In this document: piece after piece, positions 5,959-10,702 of the stretch
Layout of the letters: every line of letters starts with the position of its first letter
Numbering within the stretch: position 1 is the stretch's first letter
Origin: a bacterium
GTDB taxonomy: Bacteria; Ratteibacteria; UBA8468
DNA: 10,702 nucleotides
Assembly: GCA_030672255.1 (NCBI GenBank)
Contig: DAOVGU010000195.1
Location: forward strand, 1-10,702
Direction: 5' to 3'
Made by a program: the position numbers and the translations under genes
Notes under the pieces: model-generated
What the model was told of the DNA's origin: nothing
What the model saw: only the letters and a program-made list of their open reading frames with translations
The model's database searches: none

Positions 5959-6353
5959 TTTTTAACTAATCGGAGTGTTGTGCCCAATTTAGAGGAGATA
6001 TCATACTTAACCTCGTCCATAATCTTCTTAATAAAGTAAAGTCCCAACCCCCCTGGTCTTACCTCCTTTAAAGGTCGAGACTCAAAACTTTTAGGATTGG
6101 TCTTTTTGCCAAAATCTCTGATGGTTACCACCAGCCTATCCCTCTCAACCGTAGCGGTTAAAATAATACGTTTATTATGCTTATCATCATAGGCATGTTT
6201 AATCACATTGGTGCAGGCTTCATCAACGGCTAAAGCGATATTTTTGACCTCCTCTTCCTTAAATCTCATTCCCCCGGCCACCTGAGAAATGGCCATTCTA
6301 ATGACCGATAAAAATCTTGGATGGCTGGGAAGGGAAAGTCTGATATTCTTCAT
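5949..6353 (-). CDS. RsbW/SpoIIAB-type anti-sigma factor serine kinase
   Basis: A 134-residue HATPase_c-type kinase (GHKL fold). The N-box is ALAVDEACTNVIKHAY (40-55) with E45 and N49, the G1 box is RDFGK (79-83), and the G2 region is RPGGLGLYFIKKIMDEV (99-115). These are the ATP-binding features of anti-sigma factors that phosphorylate a STAS partner on serine. Its start overlaps the phosphatase stop in an ATGA junction (6350-6353), and its end overlaps the STAS gene, so the three proteins are probably made in fixed ratio. No sigma factor gene lies in the window, so its second partner is unknown: a distant sigma factor or a non-sigma target. The conserved residues look intact. Confidence 0.92.
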   Translation of the reverse strand: MKNIRLSLPSHPRFLSVIRMAISQVAGGMRFKEEEVKNIALAVDEACTNVIKHAYDDKHNKRIILTATVERDRLVVTIRDFGKKTNPKSFESRPLKEVRPGGLGLYFIKKIMDEVKYDISSKLGTTLRLVKKCR

Positions 6354-7747
6354 TGGAATTTCAATAAATTCCCCCCCTCTTCTATCCTCCCCCTCACCTG
6401 TCCGCCGGAGTCTTGGCGGGAGGGGGGAGGAGATAGGTGGGGGTGTAATTTGTCTATCTTAATCGTCACTACTGTGAGGTCATCGGATGGCGGTTTACCA
6501 AGTGAGAAGAGTTTTATTTTCTGAGCTATTCTCTTTCCCAGGCCGGCGGCATCCTCCGGTCCTTCCTTTACTAACTTATAGAGTCTCTCTGTAGAAAATC
6601 TTCTCCCTTCTTTTCCCTTTGCCTCAACCAATCCATCGGTATAGAGAAGGAGGAGATCCCCTTCTTTCAATTTGATCTCTTCTTCTTCGAAAGAAAAACC
6701 GGAAAAAATTCCTAAGGGCAACCCCTTTTTGCTCTCCAATAGTTCTATCTTTCCCGAGCGACGTCTGAGCAGAGGGGCGGGATGGCCAGCATTGACATAG
6801 GTTAAAGTCCCCTTCTTTATATCCAGTAACAAATACACAAGGGTGACGAATAGACCCAGAGTACTTCCTTCGGTAAGAATGTTATTCATCGCGGTCACTG
6901 TCCTGCTCAATTTTTTAGGAAGGGGAGCCACCCGATTATGAAGGAAGGCCACCAGACGAAAATCACTGATGGTTTTGGCCATAGACAAGGCTGCCGGGAT
7001 ACCCTTTCCACAGATATCGCCAATGACAATACCAATCTGCTCTGGGGAGAGTTCAATAAAATCATAGAAGTCCCCACTGATTCCTTCCGCTGGGATATTT
7101 CGTGCCCAGAATTCGGCTCCTTCTACTATGGGATATTTTTTTGGAAGGATATTCTTCTGGATCAATCTAGCAATCCTCAACTCCTCTTCTACCCTTTGCT
7201 TATCCAAAAGAAACTGGTGCAGACGAGCATTCTCAATGGCAATCCCCGCCTGGTTAGCAAAAGTAGTAAAAAGCTCTATCTCCTCTGCTCCAAAAGGCTC
7301 TTTCAGAGGATTAATTGCTTCTAAAACACCGATAAGCTTCCCTTTTGCCTTCATCGGAACAGCTAAGATAGATTTTGTCTTAAATCCAGTGGCTTGATCG
7401 ATGCGATTGTCAAAACGAGGATCTTCTCTAACATCGGGGACCAAAAGGGGACTCTCCTTTTCCGCAACCCAGCCGGCAATTCCCTGACCTTTCTTTAATT
7501 TGAATCTTTCCTTGATGGCTTCGCCCTTCTCACCTAAAGCAACTTCATAGACCAGCTCTTTTGTCTTTTCATCCTTGAGCATCAAAGAGGCAGCCTCCAC
7601 CCCCATCACCTCTTGGGAAATTTCCATAATTGTTGCTAACAATTCCTTGAGGTTCAGAGTGGAGTTAATAATCTCATTCACCTTGATGATGCTGGAAAGA
7701 TTATCCAACCTTTTTTTCAAAGATTTTAGCTCTCTCTTCTCTTTCAT
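6350..7747 (-). CDS. GAF-domain PP2C-type serine phosphatase (RsbU/SpoIIE family)
   Basis: A cytoplasmic 465-residue signalling phosphatase expected to dephosphorylate the STAS protein. There is a short N-terminal coiled coil (1-30), a GAF sensor domain (about 37-178, with GQGIAGWV and GFKTKSILAVPMKAKG) and a linker helix. The PP2C/SpoIIE domain (about 190-432) has metal-binding motifs GDFYDF (225-230), GDICGKGIPAAL (243-254), NAGHPAPLL (319-327), YTDGLVEA (369-376) and DDLTVV (422-427), all intact. The normal domain end is near residue 432. The proline/glycine-rich tail 435-459 comes from a repeat inserted in frame. The ATG at 7747 begins 2 bases after the ATPase stop. The GAF ligand is unknown. 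Substrate and partner are inferred from the adjacent kinase and STAS genes. Confidence 0.95.
   Translation of the reverse strand: MKEKRELKSLKKRLDNLSSIIKVNEIINSTLNLKELLATIMEISQEVMGVEAASLMLKDEKTKELVYEVALGEKGEAIKERFKLKKGQGIAGWVAEKESPLLVPDVREDPRFDNRIDQATGFKTKSILAVPMKAKGKLIGVLEAINPLKEPFGAEEIELFTTFANQAGIAIENARLHQFLLDKQRVEEELRIARLIQKNILPKKYPIVEGAEFWARNIPAEGISGDFYDFIELSPEQIGIVIGDICGKGIPAALSMAKTISDFRLVAFLHNRVAPLPKKLSRTVTAMNNILTEGSTLGLFVTLVYLLLDIKKGTLTYVNAGHPAPLLRRRSGKIELLESKKGLPLGIFSGFSFEEEEIKLKEGDLLLLYTDGLVEAKGKEGRRFSTERLYKLVKEGPEDAAGLGKRIAQKIKLFSLGKPPSDDLTVVTIKIDKLHPHLSPPPSRQDSGGQVRGRIEEGGNLLKFQ
6371..6445. repeat. C/G-rich inverted repeat inserted in the phosphatase gene
   Basis: An imperfect inverted repeat: a CTATCCTCCCCCT arm (6383-6395) faces AGGGGGGAGGAGATAG (6421-6436), around a CCGCC/GGCGG hairpin (6402-6406 and 6415-6419). 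It resembles a dispersed family I know for encoding HPHPxPPPSRG-like peptides when read through. It spans exactly 75 bases and codes in frame for residues 435-459 of the phosphatase, so the stop and the overlap with the kinase gene were kept. Confidence 0.75.
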
Positions 7748-7749
7748 AG

Positions 7750-9468
7750 TTAGATAGTCTCCATCGTAACCCTCATTATCTCCTGGGGAGTGGTGATGCC
7801 TGAAGCCATTTTAATCAAAGCATCCTCATAGAGGTTTTTCATCCCGGACTTCATCGCCTCCTTCTTGATCTCATCACTGGAGGCTCTCTTCAGGATAAGA
7901 CCTTTAAGTCCCTCATTCATTGTCAAAACCTCATGGATGCCCAAGCGGCCCTTATAACCGGTTCCATCACAGTCAGGACAGCCCTTACCTTTGCAAAGTT
8001 CCATTTTATCCTCATTGATCATCAAGCCTAAATTAGCCAACTCCCCCTTGGTTATCGTATAGCTGACCTTACAGTGCTCACAAATTCTTCTCACCAACCT
8101 CTGGGCGACAACACAGAGGATTGAGGAGGCAACCAAAAAAGGCTCAATTCCCATATCTAAAAGCCGAACTACCGTTCCCGCGGCATCATTGGTATGAAGA
8201 GTGGAAAAGACTAAATGGCCGGTAAGAGCGGCCTCAACGGCAATCTGGGCCGTCTCGAAATCCCTGATTTCCCCAACCATGATGATGTCAGGATCCTGGC
8301 GGAGAAAGGAGCGCAGAGCACTGGCAAAGGTAACCCCGATATTTGGCCGGACGGGAAGTTGATTGATGCCGGAAAGGGTATACTCGACCGGGTCTTCAGC
8401 AGTGTGAATATTGACCTCCCGGGAATTTATCTCATTCAATGCTGAATAGAGGGTGGTTGTTTTGCCACTGCCTGTTGGTCCCACATGAAGGATCATTCCG
8501 TACGGTTTGTGGATCATCGCCAGGTATCTCTTCAAGTTATCATCAGAAAAACCCATGCGATCTAAATCGATGATGGAGGCTGCCCGATCCAGGATTCTCA
8601 TCACAATCTTTTCTCCATAGATCATCGGACTGACTCCCACCCGAAGATCGATATCGAGGTTGGCATATTTCTTAAACTTAATTCTTCCATCCTGAGGTCG
8701 GCGATGCTCGGCAATGTCTAAATCGGTCATAATCTTAACCCGTGAGATGAGAGCATTCTGAGCATGCTTGGGGACATTATAGGCATCGTGCAGAATCCCA
8801 TCGATGCGGTAGCGAACAATCATTTCCGTTTCTGTGGGCTCAATGTGAACGTCACTGGCCCCTCTTTTCTTAGCCTCAGTGATAAGGCTATTGACTAACT
8901 TGACAATCGGCGCACTCTCTTCGGTAACATCCTGATCCTCAATCTCAATTTTCTCCACCCGAAGATAGCGGGCATCGATCTCTTCCATGACCTCGCCGAT
9001 GTCAACCTCACTCTTTCCTAAATAAAAGGCCGCAATCGCCTCCAGAATATCCGGGGAGGTGCTGATCACCTTTCGAATCTTCATTCCTGTTCTGATCGCC
9101 AGTTCGTCCAGGGCTAAAATATTGCTCGGATCGGCCATCGCTACGGTAAGTTCATTATTCTCTATTTTTAAGGGAAGGGCTAGGTAACGTTTTGCCAGGG
9201 ATCTCGGGATCTTCGTTAACAATTCTGGCTCAGGCTTTCCTTTGTGCTTCTTGAGATCATAATAGGGACAATCGAACTGTTTGGCCAGGCAACGAGCAAT
9301 ATTCTCCTCACTTAGCCCATACTTCTGCACCAAAATCTTGTTCAGTTCTCCCTTTTTTCTTCCCTTCCGGGAGAGCTCCTCAGATAATTCCTCGGTCTGT
9401 TTTTTACTTAAGAAGCCCTCCTTCTCCAGGATATCAAGAAGGGTCTTCTGTTTTCGATAAATTGGCAT
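7750..9468 (-). CDS. pilB: PilB/GspE-family type IV pilus or type II secretion ATPase
   Basis: A hexameric cytoplasmic ATPase that powers pilus assembly or type II secretion. At 572 residues, PilB is the better size match. The N-terminal T2SSE_N/MshEN-like region spans about 1-150 (with LTVAMADPSN). The catalytic core has Walker A GPTGSGKT (330-337), Asp box AEDPVEY (357-363), Walker B DIIMVGEIRD (394-403) and His box STLHT (422-426). A Zn site is formed by C463, C466, C497 and C500. No RLG-type c-di-GMP motif is obvious in the N-terminus. It starts 1 base after the GAF-PAS gene and ends 2 bases before the phosphatase, without a strong Shine-Dalgarno sequence, so coupling is likely. No PilC, PilT or pilin gene lies nearby, an odd setting for a pilus motor. 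All key residues are present. Confidence 0.95.
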   Translation of the reverse strand: MPIYRKQKTLLDILEKEGFLSKKQTEELSEELSRKGRKKGELNKILVQKYGLSEENIARCLAKQFDCPYYDLKKHKGKPEPELLTKIPRSLAKRYLALPLKIENNELTVAMADPSNILALDELAIRTGMKIRKVISTSPDILEAIAAFYLGKSEVDIGEVMEEIDARYLRVEKIEIEDQDVTEESAPIVKLVNSLITEAKKRGASDVHIEPTETEMIVRYRIDGILHDAYNVPKHAQNALISRVKIMTDLDIAEHRRPQDGRIKFKKYANLDIDLRVGVSPMIYGEKIVMRILDRAASIIDLDRMGFSDDNLKRYLAMIHKPYGMILHVGPTGSGKTTTLYSALNEINSREVNIHTAEDPVEYTLSGINQLPVRPNIGVTFASALRSFLRQDPDIIMVGEIRDFETAQIAVEAALTGHLVFSTLHTNDAAGTVVRLLDMGIEPFLVASSILCVVAQRLVRRICEHCKVSYTITKGELANLGLMINEDKMELCKGKGCPDCDGTGYKGRLGIHEVLTMNEGLKGLILKRASSDEIKKEAMKSGMKNLYEDALIKMASGITTPQEIMRVTMETI

Positions 9469-9469
9469 G

Positions 9470-10357
9470 TTATTCTATCGTTCTATTTACCAGGACAATG
9501 ATTTCTTCCACTTCTCCATTCTTTGCTTTCTGGGGAATGAACCTAAAATTAAGATGTCTCCCTTCAGTGCTTGACTGCTGGAAGACCTTCCCGCTTTGAA
9601 AAACTTCCCTGTATACAGGCTCTAAATTTAAATAAGGGAAAATCTCCCCGGCCTTTCTCTCCTTCAAATACTCCTTTGTATAGAGCCCCCCGCTCATCTC
9701 CTCCAAGGCACTATTTCCCATAATAACCTTTAGCGCTTGATCAACAACGAAAACACCCTCATTGATATTTTCGATAATCGCTTCATTAAATTCCCGCCAA
9801 CTTTCTACCTCTTCATAGAGTTGGGCATTCCTGATGGCCAATGCGGCATGGCCGGCAATCTCCTCTAATAATTCAACATCGTCCTGATTAAATCTCTCAT
9901 CCTCACTTTCCTTATCAATCACCTGGAGAGCACCGATAATCTCATCCTTAACTTTTAAGGGGACACAGATAAGCGATTTGGTCTTAAATCCAATCTCTTT
10001 ATCTATCTCCTTATAGAAATTAGGATCATGTTGGGCATCCAAAGAAATATAGGGTGAGCCTTCCTTTATTACCTTGCCCACAATCCCCTGACCGGGTTCC
10101 AACCGGATCTTCTGCAACTTCCTCTTTATTTCTTCCTTTGCCCCATAGATATAGGAAAAGTCGATCTTGCCATCCTTGGCAATGGTATAGATGGTACTGG
10201 TTATCGCTTTGATGGTTTTGGTTACCTCCCCAATCACATACTCCATCACTACCGGGAGCTGGAGGGTAGAATTCAGCTGTCGCACAACCTTACCTAAGAG
10301 CTCATTTCTTCTCTTCAACCTCTGATTTTCCTTCTCTAATTCCTTTACCTTATCCAT
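9470..10357 (-). CDS. GAF-PAS sensor protein without an output domain
   Basis: A cytoplasmic sensor of 295 residues, counted from the ATG at 10357. It has a charged coiled coil (about 3-30), a GAF domain (about 34-183, with GQGIVGKV and GFKTKSLICVPLKVKD) and a PAS domain (about 187-295, with AIIENINEGVFVVDQALKV). The protein stops at VNRTIE, the point where sensor kinases usually continue into a histidine kinase domain, so it has no visible catalytic output and probably acts through protein contact. Its GAF is closely similar to that of the phosphatase two genes on. The ATG at 10357 is preferred over the TTG at 10393, because that TTG lies inside the promoter -35 box. It is the first gene of the operon. 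Ligand and partner are unknown. Confidence 0.88.
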   Translation of the reverse strand: MDKVKELEKENQRLKRRNELLGKVVRQLNSTLQLPVVMEYVIGEVTKTIKAITSTIYTIAKDGKIDFSYIYGAKEEIKRKLQKIRLEPGQGIVGKVIKEGSPYISLDAQHDPNFYKEIDKEIGFKTKSLICVPLKVKDEIIGALQVIDKESEDERFNQDDVELLEEIAGHAALAIRNAQLYEEVESWREFNEAIIENINEGVFVVDQALKVIMGNSALEEMSGGLYTKEYLKERKAGEIFPYLNLEPVYREVFQSGKVFQQSSTEGRHLNFRFIPQKAKNGEVEEIIVLVNRTIE

Positions 10358-10364
10358 TCTTTTT

Positions 10365-10393
10365 AGTATACCAAAAATGGAGAAATCGGTCAA
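10365..10393 (-). promoter_or_regulatory. Sigma-70-type promoter of the operon, probably leaderless
   Basis: On the minus strand, TTGACC (10393-10388), a 17-nt spacer and TATACT (10370-10365) are each one base from consensus. The expected start site is about 7 nt on, at 10357-10358, exactly on or next to the A of the GAF-PAS ATG. Only an A-rich stretch, with no Shine-Dalgarno sequence, lies between, so the transcript should be leaderless. Confidence 0.75.
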
Positions 10394-10394
10394 T

Positions 10395-10431
10395 AAAAAA
10401 CAGAGGTAATCTCTATATAAATCACCTCTGT
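10395..10431 (-). terminator. Intrinsic terminator of the CFI-box gene
   Basis: On the minus strand, ACAGAGGT (10431-10424) and ACCTCTGT (10407-10400) form an 8-bp stem around a 16-nt loop, followed by a T run (10400-10395). It lies 39 bases past the CFI-box stop and directly against the -35 box of the next promoter, separating the two transcripts. Confidence 0.8.
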
Positions 10432-10470
10432 GTTGTTTAAAGATTTTATCTTGATCCTATTTTAGTCTCG

Positions 10471-10702
10471 CTAATTTATTACTGACCGGCTAAGCCAGAT
10501 TAAAGGTTTGAGGTTAATTCTCACTATTGCCTTTAAAATAGGTTTATTTCTGATAAAATCTGCAATTGGAGGGCTGGCAATGTAGTAAAGATTAACAAAC
10601 TCTTTACCGAGAGGGTCTTTTAGAAGAACCTGGTCCCTGAATTTCTGCAAGACCACTATCTCTTCTGCCATTTCTGTGCCAAAGGCAGCGGTGGCGATAA
10701 AG
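10471..10702 (-). CDS. CFI-box C-terminal domain protein, 3' end only
   Basis: The C-terminal 76 residues of a protein cut by the window edge. The reading frame runs open to the edge: before the internal Met at 10671 it reads FIATAAFGTE, and base 10702 fits the last base of a Cys codon. Together these give the (C)FIATAAFG signature of CFI-box C-terminal domains. The rest (VVLQKFRDQVLLKDPLGKEF, then YYIASPPIADFI and a hydrophobic tail near IVRINLKPLIWL) matches that domain's usual pattern. Such domains occur at the end of otherwise diverse, often surface or secreted proteins in several uncultivated phyla; their function is not established. It ends with its own terminator and so belongs to a separate transcript. 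The main body is not visible. Confidence 0.85.
   Translation of the reverse strand, partial: FIATAAFGTEMAEEIVVLQKFRDQVLLKDPLGKEFVNLYYIASPPIADFIRNKPILKAIVRINLKPLIWLSRSVIN

Noticed and set aside
6938..7324. A 128-codon plus-strand reading frame
   Set aside because: It lies wholly antisense to the phosphatase gene, whose motifs are intact, and its product has no recognisable features.
10358..10393. Longer GAF-PAS start at a TTG (10393)
   Set aside because: The TTG is part of the -35 box of a good promoter, so it would not be transcribed from it.

Overview
The window comes from a diderm (Gram-negative-type) bacterium. The evidence is a complete inner-membrane Mla/MCE lipid-transport core, a lipobox lipoprotein and a type IV pilus/type II secretion ATPase. 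Base composition is moderate to low GC. Short inverted repeats of several families fill the gaps between genes, and the right edge carries a CFI-box C-terminal domain. I associate these two traits with uncultivated candidate phyla known from metagenomes (for example Omnitrophota-like or Desantisbacteria-like lineages), but the window cannot fix the phylum.

Every supported gene lies on the minus strand, so the window reads right to left. At the right edge is the C-terminal end of a CFI-box protein, followed by a hairpin-plus-T-run terminator. Directly against that terminator sits a consensus-like sigma-70 promoter (TTGACC, 17 nt, TATACT). Its predicted start site falls on or one base before the first ATG of the next gene, which suggests a leaderless transcript. 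From there run ten tightly packed genes: a GAF-PAS sensor with no output domain, a PilB/GspE-type ATPase, a GAF-PP2C (RsbU/SpoIIE-type) phosphatase, an RsbW-type anti-sigma/serine kinase, a STAS-domain antagonist, MlaE permease, MlaF ATPase, MlaD (MCE) protein, a lipoprotein, and a CHASE2-class III adenylate cyclase. Neighbours mostly overlap or lie 1-2 bases apart, except at three places around mlaE and mlaF where repeats sit.

The GAF-PAS protein and the GAF-phosphatase look like inputs to a partner switch (phosphatase, kinase, STAS protein). No sigma factor is encoded here. The nearest genes after the STAS gene are mlaE, mlaF and mlaD, and known Mla transporters carry a STAS subunit (MlaB) bound to MlaF. 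A reasonable hypothesis is that the phosphorylation state of the STAS protein controls the Mla transporter, so that lipid transport is run by a partner switch. The CHASE2 cyclase at the end adds a cAMP output.

Repeats occur at five places: the end of the cyclase gene, the mlaD/mlaF gap, the mlaF/mlaE gap (a nested element with perfect 27-bp arms), the mlaE/STAS gap (a nested composite) and inside the 3' end of the phosphatase gene, where one adds exactly 25 codons in frame. Two of them appear to have changed translation signals: mlaF and mlaE both lack a visible ribosome binding site, and an orphan AAGGAGG lies about 270 bases upstream of mlaE on the far side of the repeats. I see no RNA genes, CRISPR arrays or transposase genes.
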